A stretch of 64,000 nucleotides of DNA from Terrimonas ferruginea DSM 30193 (GCF_000425585.1 NZ_KE384400.1:299406-363405), one strand, 5' to 3'; counted from the stretch's first letter, positions 16,708 to 25,826 are shown. Numbers and translations are program-made. Notes: a model not told the origin generated them from the letters alone.

Positions 16708-17377
16708 TTGTATCATTATTGAAGACGAACCGCTTGCGGCGCAACTGCTACAGGAATACATTGCGCAAATACCGCAGTTACGGTATACCGGACATTACCG
16801 CACTGCTATGGAAGCATTGATTCCTTTGCAGGAACAAAAAACAGATATTCTTTTTCTTGATATCCATCTGCCCGGTATCAAGGGCTTCAATTTTCTGCGT
16901 ACACTGCATCGCGCGCCGGCGGTGATTGTGACTACGGCTTATCATCAATACGCATTGGAAGGCTATGAGTTAAACGTAAGAGATTACCTGATCAAACCGG
17001 TATCATTTACCCGGTTCAGCCAGGCCGTCACCAAAGCCATCCCATCCTTATCAGGCTTACCTGTCAATACGGCCAAACTTCCTGAAAGCATTCTTTTGCC
17101 CGTAGACCGGAAAAAGATCCGGCTGGAACTCGACAAGATCCTTTATGTGGAAAGCAAACGTGAATATGTACAGGTTGTTACGACCGGCGGTGAATACATT
17201 TCCAAGATCACCACGATGGAAATGGAAGAGATGTTACCCCAGCCCATGTTTCAACGCGTACATCGTTCATTCATCGTATCAATGGACAAGATCACTGCTT
17301 TTTCCAAAACCAGGCTGGATCTCGGCGCTTATTCTATTCCCATCGGTAAGTCGTACCGGGCACGCATTACGCTCTGA
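16694..17377 (+). CDS. LytTR-family response regulator
   Basis: 227 residues. The receiver domain (about 1-115) has E10-D11, phosphoacceptor D56 (LFLDIHLPG) and K103-region (DYLIKPVSF). The C-terminal LytTR DNA-binding domain (about 130-225) shows IRLELDKILYVESKREYVQ and FQRVHRSFIVSMDKI. The start lies inside the end of the kinase gene (14-base overlap), so the two are translationally coupled. The pair probably acts as a membrane-signal switch; no target is recognisable from the surrounding sequence. Confidence 0.94.
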   Translation: MQVYNCIIIEDEPLAAQLLQEYIAQIPQLRYTGHYRTAMEALIPLQEQKTDILFLDIHLPGIKGFNFLRTLHRAPAVIVTTAYHQYALEGYELNVRDYLIKPVSFTRFSQAVTKAIPSLSGLPVNTAKLPESILLPVDRKKIRLELDKILYVESKREYVQVVTTGGEYISKITTMEMEEMLPQPMFQRVHRSFIVSMDKITAFSKTRLDLGAYSIPIGKSYRARITL

Positions 17378-17432
17378 CACAGGAACGCTTAAAAATGCAC
17401 CGTGAAAGATCTTTACCTTTAAGAAAAAAGAT

Positions 17433-17849
17433 ATGTGGTGGGTATACGCGATCTTATCGGCATTCTTTGCTTCGCTGACAGCCATCTTTGCCAAGCTGGG
17501 GGTTGCCAATATCAATAGTAACCTGGCAACAGGCATCCGGACCATCGTCATCCTGGTAATGGTATGGAGCATCATTGCGGTACGCGGCGAAGCAAAAGGC
17601 ATCAGTCATTTATCCAAACACACTATTTTCTTCCTGGTGATCTCCGGGCTGGCTACGGGGCTGTCCTGGCTCTTTTATTTCAAAGCGCTGCAGACTGGCC
17701 CCGTATCGCAGGTAGCACCGGTGGATAAACTGAGTGTGGCACTCACCCTGTTGCTGGCATTCATTTTTCTGGGCGAGTCGTTTACCCTCAAAACCGCAGT
17801 GGGTGCGTGTTTGATTATTGCCGGCACGATGGTGCTGGTGATAAAATGA
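17433..17849 (+). CDS. Half-size EamA-family transporter
   Basis: 138 residues with five hydrophobic helices (WWVYAILSAFFASLTAIFAKLG, TGIRTIVILVMVWSIIAVRG, IFFLVISGLATGLSWLFYFKAL, VALTLLLAFIFLG, AVGACLIIAGTMVLVI). This is one EamA/DMT repeat, half the usual ten-helix transporter. Single-repeat members exist and function as dimers; length and clean start and stop argue against truncation. The substrate is unknown. It lies 55 bases after the LytTR gene on the same strand and may be on the same transcript. Confidence 0.85.
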   Translation: MWWVYAILSAFFASLTAIFAKLGVANINSNLATGIRTIVILVMVWSIIAVRGEAKGISHLSKHTIFFLVISGLATGLSWLFYFKALQTGPVSQVAPVDKLSVALTLLLAFIFLGESFTLKTAVGACLIIAGTMVLVIK

Positions 17850-17860
17850 ACAGCCAACAG

Positions 17861-18556
17861 CTATTTCTTTCCGGCATGAAATGCCCGGTTGATTCCGATC
17901 TGCCCATATAGTGGTAATGTAGGAGAATGTTTTAAATCCTGCTCCATCATTTTACCACCGCGGAGGTAAAACAACCAGCGACGACCCGCATGAAAGCCGG
18001 CCTGCACGCCATAATAAAAATTACCACCAGTCGCCATGTACCAGCCGTCTCTTGCCGCATAATTCTCGCGCATCTTTTCCGTGTGACGAAGCTGCGTCAC
18101 AATCGCTTTATCAAACCCTGCTTCCGCCGCTGCAAACCACCTGCGTTTGTAATAACCGCCCGTAAGTGCCAGGTCGCTTCCAAAACCAACCATTCTTACC
18201 AGATCATTCTGGTATCGTCGCGTTACAAACTGCACTCGTGCCGAGAGAGCCCAGGGCCCTGTTCCGGTCACCCTGATCTGCCCGCCTGCCTTTACTTTCC
18301 AGTCGTCCATCTTTTTTTCCCCATAGGGAAAAGAACATTCGACACCCGTAATTACCGGACGTTTCAGCATCCGCGTTTTATATCCGTAAACAAAAGAGGA
18401 TACCACGCCGAAATCCGCACCGAATGTGGTCCCCACGATATGCTGCTTTTCTTTGTTGCCTGCCGACCAGTTGTTTACCTGCGCGTGCATGGGTTGTGTG
18501 GTCAATAGAAAAATATAAACCGCCGTTATATATCTGATACAAGAAGTCGTTTGCAT
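17861..18556 (-). CDS. Secreted beta-barrel-like protein, unknown
   Basis: 231 residues with a signal peptide (to about 25, QPMHAQ). Alternating hydrophobic and polar strands with Tyr/Gly/Trp turns (GGYYKRRWFAAAEAGFD, YYGVQAGFHAGRRWLFYLRGG) and the closing YGQIGINRAF suggest a small outer-membrane beta-barrel of 8-10 strands. The family is not recognised. The start codon lies one base from the stop of the hydrolase gene at 18558, so the two are cotranscribed with this one downstream. Confidence 0.65.
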   Translation of the reverse strand: MQTTSCIRYITAVYIFLLTTQPMHAQVNNWSAGNKEKQHIVGTTFGADFGVVSSFVYGYKTRMLKRPVITGVECSFPYGEKKMDDWKVKAGGQIRVTGTGPWALSARVQFVTRRYQNDLVRMVGFGSDLALTGGYYKRRWFAAAEAGFDKAIVTQLRHTEKMRENYAARDGWYMATGGNFYYGVQAGFHAGRRWLFYLRGGKMMEQDLKHSPTLPLYGQIGINRAFHAGKK

Positions 18557-18557
18557 G

Positions 18558-19571
18558 TCATCGTGATTTAAAATAGGTGATCAATTTGGGCAGGGTAACA
18601 GTTGTCCACGCATTTGCATTGGTAACAATGCCGTCGTGTCCCACACCCGGAACTTTCGTTAATTCTTTGACAGGAAAAGCGGAAGAAACGTGTTGTGCCC
18701 AGCTATCTGTATATACTTTATTGAGTTCGCTGTAAAAAAACAATACGGGCTGCCGGTAACTGCCGATTCCTTCGGAAAAATCGATTTTATACTTCCCGCC
18801 CATATCAATCAGGGCGTTGAACACCACGGCTCCATTTCGCCAGAACGGCGCTACATACTCCGGACCTGTATTATCGTTACGCGTTGCGGTGAGTCCCATT
18901 TTATAATCCATCAGCTCATGATCTTTGGCTGTCAGGAATTGATCCAGTGCGGTAACATCGTTGAGTGTTTCGCTGAAAAATTTAAACGACCGCGATTCTT
19001 TGATATAGGTTTCCACGTCTGCCCATGTGAGTCCGCCGGGTTCCATCACTACCAGTCCGTTGACCAGGTTGGGATAGCGGCCGGTAAACCCGGTTGCCAG
19101 CATGCCGCCCCAGGAATGGCCCAGCAGGAAGACTTTCTGGTCAGGCTTGACGCGGTAATGGTCTATCACGGCTTTGAGTTCGTCGTACACCAGGTGGTTG
19201 ACCACATCCCGCCCTTCGCGGATATAGGTATCCCGGCTGAAACGTTGTGAAAGGCCCGCACCCCGCTGGTCGTACAACACCACACGGAAGCCGTGATCCG
19301 CCAGATCTCTGAAAGGAAGCAGGTACCGGTAATCGGCGCCGGGGCCGCCGTGCAGGGCAACAACCAGCGGACTATCTACCGTACCAAAAGCTTCGGTGTG
19401 CAACAAGGCTCCGTGTATAAGGGCGGAAGGGAGCGATGAGTCTTCGTCAACAGTTTTCGGCACCAGGTTTCCATCTTCGTCCAGCGGGTAGGTTTTACAT
19501 CCGGTGAAGACAGCCGCCGCGAGCAATATCAACAACATGCGGCCTGATCGACGGCACAATTTTTTTAGCAT
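18558..19571 (-). CDS. Alpha/beta hydrolase lipoprotein (S33 proline-iminopeptidase-like)
   Basis: 337 residues from the ATG at 19571, which begins a lipoprotein signal with lipobox Cys at 25 (AAAVFTGCK). Motifs of the S33-type alpha/beta hydrolases follow in order: HGGPGAD at 74-80 (oxyanion hole), DQRGAGLS near 101, nucleophile S153 in GHSWGGM, a helical cap, and the catalytic His in VPGVGHDG near the C-terminus. The protein is anchored to an envelope membrane. Aminopeptidase or esterase activity is plausible, but the substrate cannot be named. It is followed at one base by the beta-barrel-like gene, so both are one transcription unit. Confidence 0.85.
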   Translation of the reverse strand: MLKKLCRRSGRMLLILLAAAVFTGCKTYPLDEDGNLVPKTVDEDSSLPSALIHGALLHTEAFGTVDSPLVVALHGGPGADYRYLLPFRDLADHGFRVVLYDQRGAGLSQRFSRDTYIREGRDVVNHLVYDELKAVIDHYRVKPDQKVFLLGHSWGGMLATGFTGRYPNLVNGLVVMEPGGLTWADVETYIKESRSFKFFSETLNDVTALDQFLTAKDHELMDYKMGLTATRNDNTGPEYVAPFWRNGAVVFNALIDMGGKYKIDFSEGIGSYRQPVLFFYSELNKVYTDSWAQHVSSAFPVKELTKVPGVGHDGIVTNANAWTTVTLPKLITYFKSR

Positions 19572-19716
19572 AAATAAAAATTTAGGCAGCAAAACTAACG
19601 GCTACTGTCCGCGCAGAGGGTGCATAAGATAGCATGAGACAATCAGGCAGTCGCCTGATAAACAGATGAGTATGTGGAATGAGACGTTGAGTATGAGGGA
19701 TGAGACCCGCTTGAAA

Positions 19717-19812
19717 TGTGTAAATGTGCCCGCCTGCGGCGGGGCCATGTGGAAATGTGTAAACTGCAAACCCGATTTCATTTACACATCTTCACATTTA
19801 CACATTTTCACA
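19717..19812. repeat. Inverted octamer repeats with GC hairpin
   Basis: TGTGTAAA/TGTGGAAA octamers at 19717-19724 and 19748-19763 face four consecutive octamers TTTACACA, TCTTCACA, TTTACACA and TTTTCACA at 19781-19812, which are their inverse. A hairpin CCCGCC-TGC-GGCGGG sits at 19729-19743. The block abuts the stop codon of the AraC gene and could fold as a terminator for it. Confidence 0.6.
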
Positions 19813-20914
19813 TTCTATCCCTCAGGTACTCCGTCGGTGTAAGACCCGTGTGTTTTTTGAAATTGCGATTGAAGGACGCTTTGGAATTGAAACCGCAATC
19901 GTAGGCTATGGACATAAATGTATACTGGTTGTTCGTTTCTTTGCGCACTTCGTCGAGGAAGGCGTCGATCCGGTAGCCGTTGATCAGGTCATAAAAACTT
20001 TTCCCGGTCTGCGAGTTGATGACTTTGGACAAGGTATTCGGGTGCATGCCTGCCAGACGCGCCAGATCGGCCAGCGTAAGTTCCGGATCGCGGTAGGGAC
20101 GTTTTTCGTGAAGGATACATGTGAGCTGCGCAAAAAGACGGGCCAATTCCGGATCGGAGGTAATTACTTCATTAGCCACCGGTGGTATTACTGGTGTGGC
20201 CGTTGCTTCAACTGCCGGCTCCGGGTGACGGTAAGTGGCTCTCGTATAACTGAACACCTGTACCTGGCGCACACCGAAGTAAGCTATCCACAACAGGAAG
20301 ATCGCCACCGATCCGTAGATCAGCATATCATCCTGCACAAACAAAACGATGATCCATACAACAGCCATTCCTATGATCAGGTAAAGCAGCCAATTGAAAT
20401 TGATGCGTTCGGTATTGGAAAAATCGTGCTTGAGATTGCGGCGGAATTTCCGGAGTAATAAATAAGCCAGCGAAATATAAACGAGTCCGCTGATAAAAAT
20501 ACAGATCAGGTTGATAAGCAGCCGTGTTTCATAACCCCGGCCACTCTCCTGCACAATTGATACTTTTTCCCCGAAGGGAAAAAAATAAAAATCAAGGAAT
20601 AGCAATTCGCAGATCAGCAGCGGTAAAAAATGCAGCAAATCTTTCCACCGGAACCGTCTCGACTGCGTCTGATAACGTACATACAAATACAAACATGGCC
20701 CCTGCGTCAGCGGAAGAGGAATACCAAACACCGTTAGATCGGGAAAATGCAGGTATTCATTTGTTTGCACGAGATAACGCGAAACAAGCAATACACTGAT
20801 GAGCAGCAACCATATCACCAGGACATAATCAGCAGACGACTTTTCCCGCTTGGTAATAAGCAAAAAGGAAAGAAAAAAACCGATTGTAAACGCGGATGAA
20901 TAAAGCCACTCCAT
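19808..20914 (-). CDS. Membrane-anchored AraC-family transcriptional regulator
   Basis: 368 residues. Seven hydrophobic segments occupy about 1-235 (for example YVLVIWLLLISVLLVSRYLV, LINLICIFISGLVYISLAYLLL and WLLYLIIGMAVVWIIVLFV). A linker then leads to an AraC DNA-binding domain at about 270-366: LTLADLARLAGMHPNTLSKVIN is the first helix-turn-helix and IAYDCGFNSKASFNRNFKKH the second, followed by TGLTPTEYLR. Such 7TM-AraC proteins are common in Bacteroidota and are thought to sense membrane or extracellular signals directly. The targets are unknown. The stop falls inside the octamer repeat block. Confidence 0.9.
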   Translation of the reverse strand: MEWLYSSAFTIGFFLSFLLITKREKSSADYVLVIWLLLISVLLVSRYLVQTNEYLHFPDLTVFGIPLPLTQGPCLYLYVRYQTQSRRFRWKDLLHFLPLLICELLFLDFYFFPFGEKVSIVQESGRGYETRLLINLICIFISGLVYISLAYLLLRKFRRNLKHDFSNTERINFNWLLYLIIGMAVVWIIVLFVQDDMLIYGSVAIFLLWIAYFGVRQVQVFSYTRATYRHPEPAVEATATPVIPPVANEVITSDPELARLFAQLTCILHEKRPYRDPELTLADLARLAGMHPNTLSKVINSQTGKSFYDLINGYRIDAFLDEVRKETNNQYTFMSIAYDCGFNSKASFNRNFKKHTGLTPTEYLRDRM

Positions 20915-20958
20915 TGGCAGCTAAACTACTTGATTTACCCGGAAAAAATTCAGTGGAC

Positions 20959-21558
20959 TTACCTGTTCAGGTAAGAACGCCCCTTTATGAAGTGCGTTCT
21001 CCGTTCCCATTTATTCCATCTGCCCGGAAATTGTTTGACCCGGATGGTAAAGCCCTGCCGGTAAAGGTTTTCACGCCAGTTGCCATTCAACAGGAACGAA
21101 TAATGAAAATGCAAATCGATCGTAAGCAGGGAAAACCCGAATGAAGGGCGCAGATAATGTTGCCCGTTGGTAAGCTGATAAAGATAGTCGGTGCGGGCGC
21201 TGAATGGCATAAAGAATAATGGCGGAAACTGGGCATACTCGCCAAATAGTTTGATAGATTGGTGCACTTTCCCCCGTACCGGCGTGGCGCTGTATCCTAA
21301 TCCCCAACTCTTCACACGTACCATCACCAGGCCGCGGCCATGATCCCAACTGACACCACGTGCGCGTCCGAAACTCAATCCATACTCGGTTTTGCGGGCA
21401 AAATTGACCTCCTCGCCAATGTAAAAAGAGTTGCCCCAGAATTTGCTGTGTGTTGGCCGTTTAATATGCCAGTAAGTACTATCCGCCGTCCACAAGCTGT
21501 CGCGTTGCGCCAGGCAGACACCGGTATTTAACAACAACAGTAATAAAAAAAGGCGCAT
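20959..21558 (-). CDS. Secreted protein, tandem paralogue of next gene
   Basis: 199 residues with signal peptide (to about 17, GVCLAQ). It shares a full-length pattern with the product of 21574-22161: (L/F)WGNS-x-Y(I/L), VNFARK-x-E, GQHYLRPS(F/V)G, YSFLLN, RQENLYR-like (WRENLYRQG) and a basic C-terminus after KQF. Strand-like alternation suggests a small outer-membrane or periplasmic beta-barrel. The family is not recognised. It lies 15 bases downstream of its paralogue on the same strand, so the pair is an operon derived from gene duplication. Confidence 0.65.
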   Translation of the reverse strand: MRLFLLLLLLNTGVCLAQRDSLWTADSTYWHIKRPTHSKFWGNSFYIGEEVNFARKTEYGLSFGRARGVSWDHGRGLVMVRVKSWGLGYSATPVRGKVHQSIKLFGEYAQFPPLFFMPFSARTDYLYQLTNGQHYLRPSFGFSLLTIDLHFHYSFLLNGNWRENLYRQGFTIRVKQFPGRWNKWERRTHFIKGRSYLNR

Positions 21559-21573
21559 AAGGAATTAATTATT

Positions 21574-22161
21574 CTAACGAAAACGAGATGTGCCCAGGAA
21601 CTGCTTCCGTTCCCAGTTTTTCATACCGATGAATTGTTTCAGCCGGATGGAAATTCCATGCCGGTAAAGATTTTCCTGGCGGGACTGATTGAGCAGGAAG
21701 GAATAATTGTAGGCCACATCCACAAATACAAAAGTCAGCCCGACGGAAGGTCGCAGGTAATGCTGCCCGTCGCTCATCTGATAAATATATTCTCCACGCA
21801 ATAAAAAATCACCGACGAAAAAGGTAGGAACAAATCCAAACTCCCAGAAGCCTTTGATACTCTGACGCATGGTTTTATGCGCCACGTCGGTCAGTGCATA
21901 GTTGACACCCCAGCTTCTCATTGTCATGAAGAAAAATCCCTGCGCGGCAATTGCGTTTAGTCCTTTTGTACGCCCAAGTCCGAGCTCAAACTCTTTGTTG
22001 CGCGCAAAATTTACACCCTGTGAAAGATAAGTGGAATTGCCCCATAATTTATGTTTAACGGGATTGATCACCTGCCAGTTGCCGCTGATTATCGTATCTC
22101 TTTGCTGAGCGTGTGCGCACACAGCGGTTAAAAGCAGCATTGCAAGAAGAAGAGCTTTCAT
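21574..22161 (-). CDS. Secreted protein, tandem paralogue of previous gene
   Basis: 195 residues with signal peptide (to about 18, VCAHAQ). It contains KLWGNSTYLSQGVNFARN, MSDGQHYLRPSVGLTF and YSFLLNQSRQENLYRHG, aligning over its whole length with the neighbouring product. Divergence between the two copies is large, so the duplication is old. No enzymatic motif is visible. It is the first gene of a two-gene operon whose 5' region is the composite repeat at 22228-22344. Confidence 0.65.
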   Translation of the reverse strand: MKALLLAMLLLTAVCAHAQQRDTIISGNWQVINPVKHKLWGNSTYLSQGVNFARNKEFELGLGRTKGLNAIAAQGFFFMTMRSWGVNYALTDVAHKTMRQSIKGFWEFGFVPTFFVGDFLLRGEYIYQMSDGQHYLRPSVGLTFVFVDVAYNYSFLLNQSRQENLYRHGISIRLKQFIGMKNWERKQFLGTSRFR

Positions 22162-22227
22162 TGGCTTGAGTTTAGGGTGAATGCGGCAATAGACGACTGG
22201 ATCGGCTGGCTGAGGCCCCCTAAGCCG

Positions 22228-22344
22228 TCAATCGTGAATCGTCAATCGTTAGTAAAACAGGTATGGCTCGTTCCCTGAGGCCGATACTTCGGCCCTCGAA
22301 AGGGCTTGGCTGTTTTACTTATAACTTATTACTTAAAACTTACA
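22228..22344. repeat. Composite intergenic repeat: heptamers, nested hairpin, heptamers
   Basis: Three T(C/G)AATCG heptamers (22228-22248) are followed by outer arms AGTAAAACAG (22251-22260) and CTGTTTTACT (22310-22319). These enclose a core reading CCCTGAGGCCGATACTTCGG then CCCTCGAAAGGG. Four ACTTAnn heptamers follow (22317-22344). The same three-part layout recurs at 62407-62580 and, inverted, at 63596-63739. Confidence 0.75.
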
Positions 22345-22371
22345 ACTCAAATGTACCCAACTGCTCCAATA

Positions 22372-22404
22372 AAAAAAGAAGTCCTCCGTGAAGACTTCTT
22401 TTTT
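22372..22404 (-). terminator. Intrinsic terminator of the polysaccharide utilisation operon
   Basis: The 12-base stem AAAAAAGAAGTC (22372-22383) / GACTTCTTTTTT (22393-22404) has a 9-base loop and ends in U residues in minus-strand reading, 21 bases after the stop of the GH53 gene. Confidence 0.88.
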
Positions 22405-22424
22405 GTCTGCGAACCCGCAAAATA

Positions 22425-23927
22425 TCACTGCTTCCAGAATTCCACATCGTCCATGCTGCAATAAGTAGCGTTGCCGGCCGTTTGCAAGCCGATCGTGCAT
22501 TGCCCGTTCGTTACATTGATATTTGTAATTTTCACTTTCTTCCATCCGGGACTTACCGTGATGTTTTGATTGATCTGTGTGCCACCATAATCTTTTGCGA
22601 ATAGATAATTGCTCACCATCGCAGCAGGGCTCACCACCCAGGCCTGGAAAGTATAAAGTCCGTTCGTAAGGCCTGTGATGGTCTGACTGGTACTGACATT
22701 ATAAGCGCTGCTCTTCCAGTGTGTCAACCGGAATGCACCGGTATGCGGATTGGTCTCTGTGTAATTTGCATCGGGATTGCTGCCGCCGGTTACCCAACCG
22801 GTGGCACTTGTTACGGCAACCGTATCCAGTTCGAAACCCGGATTGTTTATATACGCAAACCCATCCATGCCTACGGTCGGGCGTTTCAGCGTGGCATGAA
22901 AAATACTCCGGTTGGTTGGCGGGTGATCATAAGCTTCAGGCTCCCAGTAGTACACCCCCAAACCGCGATTACCGGGCAGACTGCTGACATTATCGATCAG
23001 GGTCTCGATCATCGTGCGCGCAGTTTTCGGATCAGCTTGAAAATAACCGCACTCCGCTACCATTACCTCTTTGTTATATACCGCCACCAGGTCCTGCAGA
23101 TTTGCGTGGGTGTTGCTCATCACCGCAGCATAATTGACCGTAGGATAAACAGACACCGCCACTACATCAAACGTAGCACCGTTGCTGATCAGGCCATCCA
23201 GTACATACTTGCAGTTCGTATTATCATTTCCTTTGGAAAAATGGACGATTACTTTTATCGCAGCATTAAATGTCTTCACCGCGTCATATCCCGCTTTGTA
23301 CAATGCCGCAAAATTCGCCATGTTGCCCGCTGTTATGCTACCCATCGGCCACAACATACCGTAGTCTACTTCATTGCCTACCTGCACAAAGTCGGGCGTC
23401 ACTCCTGCCGTTGCCAGCGCATTCAGACAAGCGGTAGTATGAGAAGCTACGGCAGCTTTCATTTGTGTAAGATTGTAGCTGGTCCAGGCGGCAGGAATAT
23501 TTTGTTTTTTAGGATCGGCCCAGCTATCACTGTAATGAAAATCGATCATGAGATTCATGCCGGCATTTTTTGCCCTGACGGCCTTGGTCACAACATCGGC
23601 TATACCGTTGTAAAAATCAGGACCGGCAGGGTTTACCCATACCCGTAAACGAATGGCGTTGATATTTCTTTCTTTGAGGATCGTATACAGATCCTGTTGA
23701 TCTGTGGTGTTGTAAAAGAGATCACCGTCGTCTTCCATTTCCGTAAGGAAACCGATATCGGCGCCCCGGAGAAAAGTATAAGCGTTGGTACGTGCATCGA
23801 TCGTTGCATCACTTTCCGTTTGGAGGACAGGCTCATTTGCAACCGGTTTACGGCACGCGGTCATGAGCAGGATTCCGGCAATAAGAATCCCCGGGCGGCC
23901 GAAGCCGCCAATGGCAAGCACTTTCAT
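22425..23927 (-). CDS. GH53 endo-beta-1,4-galactanase lipoprotein
   Basis: 500 residues with a lipobox Cys at 25 (GILLMTAC), so it is a surface or periplasmic lipoprotein. The GH53 (beta/alpha)8 domain spans about 50-345: RGADIGFLTEMEDDG, IRLRVWVNP, IDFHYSDSWADP, acid/base E186 in QVGNEVDYG and nucleophile E292 in VMVAECGYF. A C-terminal beta-sandwich (about 355-500, NNPGFELD to MDDVEFWKQ) looks like a carbohydrate-binding module, of the type attached to other GH53 enzymes. It cleaves beta-1,4-galactan, such as the side chains of rhamnogalacturonan I. It is the last gene of the SusC-led operon, 33 bases after the lyase gene. Confidence 0.92.
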   Translation of the reverse strand: MKVLAIGGFGRPGILIAGILLMTACRKPVANEPVLQTESDATIDARTNAYTFLRGADIGFLTEMEDDGDLFYNTTDQQDLYTILKERNINAIRLRVWVNPAGPDFYNGIADVVTKAVRAKNAGMNLMIDFHYSDSWADPKKQNIPAAWTSYNLTQMKAAVASHTTACLNALATAGVTPDFVQVGNEVDYGMLWPMGSITAGNMANFAALYKAGYDAVKTFNAAIKVIVHFSKGNDNTNCKYVLDGLISNGATFDVVAVSVYPTVNYAAVMSNTHANLQDLVAVYNKEVMVAECGYFQADPKTARTMIETLIDNVSSLPGNRGLGVYYWEPEAYDHPPTNRSIFHATLKRPTVGMDGFAYINNPGFELDTVAVTSATGWVTGGSNPDANYTETNPHTGAFRLTHWKSSAYNVSTSQTITGLTNGLYTFQAWVVSPAAMVSNYLFAKDYGGTQINQNITVSPGWKKVKITNINVTNGQCTIGLQTAGNATYCSMDDVEFWKQ

Positions 23928-23960
23928 GGTTGTGTATTTTAAGGATGAATGATCAGTCCT

Positions 23961-25826
23961 TTACCATTGATCCAGACTTTTCAGGTCCGATCTCCGGATG
24001 GTGATCCCTTCGCCGGGAACCAGCATAACATTATAAGCCAATTTTGTGTTGGCAGGCACGGTCACTTCAAATCCGATCAGTGTGGTACCCGGATTGACCG
24101 CGTCATAACTCCGTGGCGGGTCGGTACGCCAGGTAGTGAGTTTTACATCGGGAATGCCTATAACACTCAAAATCATTTTCTGTCCTTTCGACGTCAGTTG
24201 CGCCTGGTTGCCATCAACCAGTGAAACGGTTGCCGGCGTGAGCATGGCCCAGCGGATCACACAAATGCTGTCACCGGTTTGCAATTCGTCGCGCACATTC
24301 ACATACTGACCATTGGTGATGGCAATGCCGCGTTGTGCGCTGGCAAGATCCCCGGCATAAGCAGCCGACAGATCGAGCACGGCGCGCATATTGAGCGAAT
24401 CGTCGGAGAACTTTATCAGTGGTGCATCGGCTTTCACTTGCTGCAGATGATTATTAACCGTCAAGGTGCTGTGTGCATAGTTGGTATAACGAAATACCTG
24501 CCAGCGTTCCGAGTGCTGCGACATATCCCAGATGCTGAGCCCGGCCGACTCAAGCGAATTGTACTGCTGCATGCCGAGATCGGCGGACCAGCGCACACCA
24601 TTGGCATCCATCACGAAAGATCCGGCGTCCATGTGCCCGTGACTAACGGATGGTGTGCCGCCTTTGAAGCCGACATAGATGCCCTGGTTCTTTTGCCACC
24701 CCGACCGCATCATCACTACCTGGTTATCTGATTTACCCGACCATGTTTTTGCTTTGGGCGATGTGATGTTGTCTGCGCTGATTCCATTTGCCCATATCAA
24801 AGCGGCAGGCAACAACCGGTTGGTGCGTGCATTGAATTTCGATTCCTGCAGGTATTGCTTCTCGATATATAAAAGCGACGGATCTTTTTGCCGGTCGGCA
24901 AACCAGAACATCGCGGGTTGCAAACCTTCAAGGCCGCCCGCATCGGAATAGTTAAACGGCAATCCGCTCTGGCTGATCAGGTGTTGATAAAAGGCAGCGG
25001 ATTCCAGGAAGCCCGGTTTTTCCGCCAATCCGAAATCCGTTCCGAATATCTTTTCAAGGGCACTGATAAAAAACACATTGAACGATGTACCGTAGCCCCA
25101 ATAGCTATAGCCTTCCTTATAGTTACCGGCAGGTGCATATTCCGCCATGGGTTTTTCGATACTGGCCAATGCGCGGAGCAACAACTCCTGCGATAACTGC
25201 GGCTGCTCTTCGTACACGGCCAATGCACCATAAGTAATGCCCGCATTGCACACCTGGTTCCAGTTGTTATTTCCCCGCAACCATCCATTGTATTTTGAAT
25301 TTTGTGACGGCAGCAATCCTTTTTCAATAATGGCTTTTTTGATCACTGCTTTTGACTTTTCCGGCAAATCGTTATACAACCAATCATACCCGATGGAAAC
25401 GGCCAGGGTCATTTCCGCTACATCCAGGAAATGATCCGGGTTCCAGTCGCGGAAATTGCAAACGGCGAGCAACTCTTCTTCGCAGCGGGAAACATATTTC
25501 TTTTTACCGGTGGTACGCGCAGCATAAGACAGAAAAAAAATACGACGGATGCTTTCACGGGACACCTGTAATAAACGACGCCCGATCATATCGCGCTGCA
25601 ACGGATATTTCTGTAATATCGAATCGCTTTCGCGGATGATTTCATCGTGTACTTTTTTCCAGTTGGCATCCGTTTTCACAAGTATTCTGATACTTTCTTC
25701 TTCGCCTTTGAGCAACAGCAACCGCGGATGCGCCGGTATTTTTTCCCAATCCGGTGCAACAGCCTGCGCGTTTACCGCAGCAGCGAACAACAGCAGCAGG
25801 CATATGCCTGACAAAAATTTCCGCAT
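23961..25826 (-). CDS. Heparinase II/III-family polysaccharide lyase
   Basis: 621 residues with signal peptide (to about 20, AVNAQ). An N-terminal (alpha/alpha)-toroid (about 60-330) contains NNWNQVCNAGITYGAL and EGYSYWGYGTSF, with the Asn and Tyr typical of the active site. A C-terminal heparinase II/III-like beta-sandwich (about 375-600) carries VSHGHMDAGSFVMDANGVRWSADLG, with the His and metal-site residues of the family. Members beta-eliminate uronate-containing glycans such as glucuronans, glycosaminoglycans or alginate oligosaccharides. The substrate here is unknown; the adjacent GH88 implies the product carries an unsaturated uronate. Spacing to GH88 upstream is 23 bases. Confidence 0.85.
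   Translation of the reverse strand: MRKFLSGICLLLLFAAAVNAQAVAPDWEKIPAHPRLLLLKGEEESIRILVKTDANWKKVHDEIIRESDSILQKYPLQRDMIGRRLLQVSRESIRRIFFLSYAARTTGKKKYVSRCEEELLAVCNFRDWNPDHFLDVAEMTLAVSIGYDWLYNDLPEKSKAVIKKAIIEKGLLPSQNSKYNGWLRGNNNWNQVCNAGITYGALAVYEEQPQLSQELLLRALASIEKPMAEYAPAGNYKEGYSYWGYGTSFNVFFISALEKIFGTDFGLAEKPGFLESAAFYQHLISQSGLPFNYSDAGGLEGLQPAMFWFADRQKDPSLLYIEKQYLQESKFNARTNRLLPAALIWANGISADNITSPKAKTWSGKSDNQVVMMRSGWQKNQGIYVGFKGGTPSVSHGHMDAGSFVMDANGVRWSADLGMQQYNSLESAGLSIWDMSQHSERWQVFRYTNYAHSTLTVNNHLQQVKADAPLIKFSDDSLNMRAVLDLSAAYAGDLASAQRGIAITNGQYVNVRDELQTGDSICVIRWAMLTPATVSLVDGNQAQLTSKGQKMILSVIGIPDVKLTTWRTDPPRSYDAVNPGTTLIGFEVTVPANTKLAYNVMLVPGEGITIRRSDLKSLDQW

Noticed and set aside
22719..23648. A 309-codon plus-strand open frame opposite the GH53 gene.
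   Set aside because: Antisense shadow of a gene whose catalytic residues are intact.
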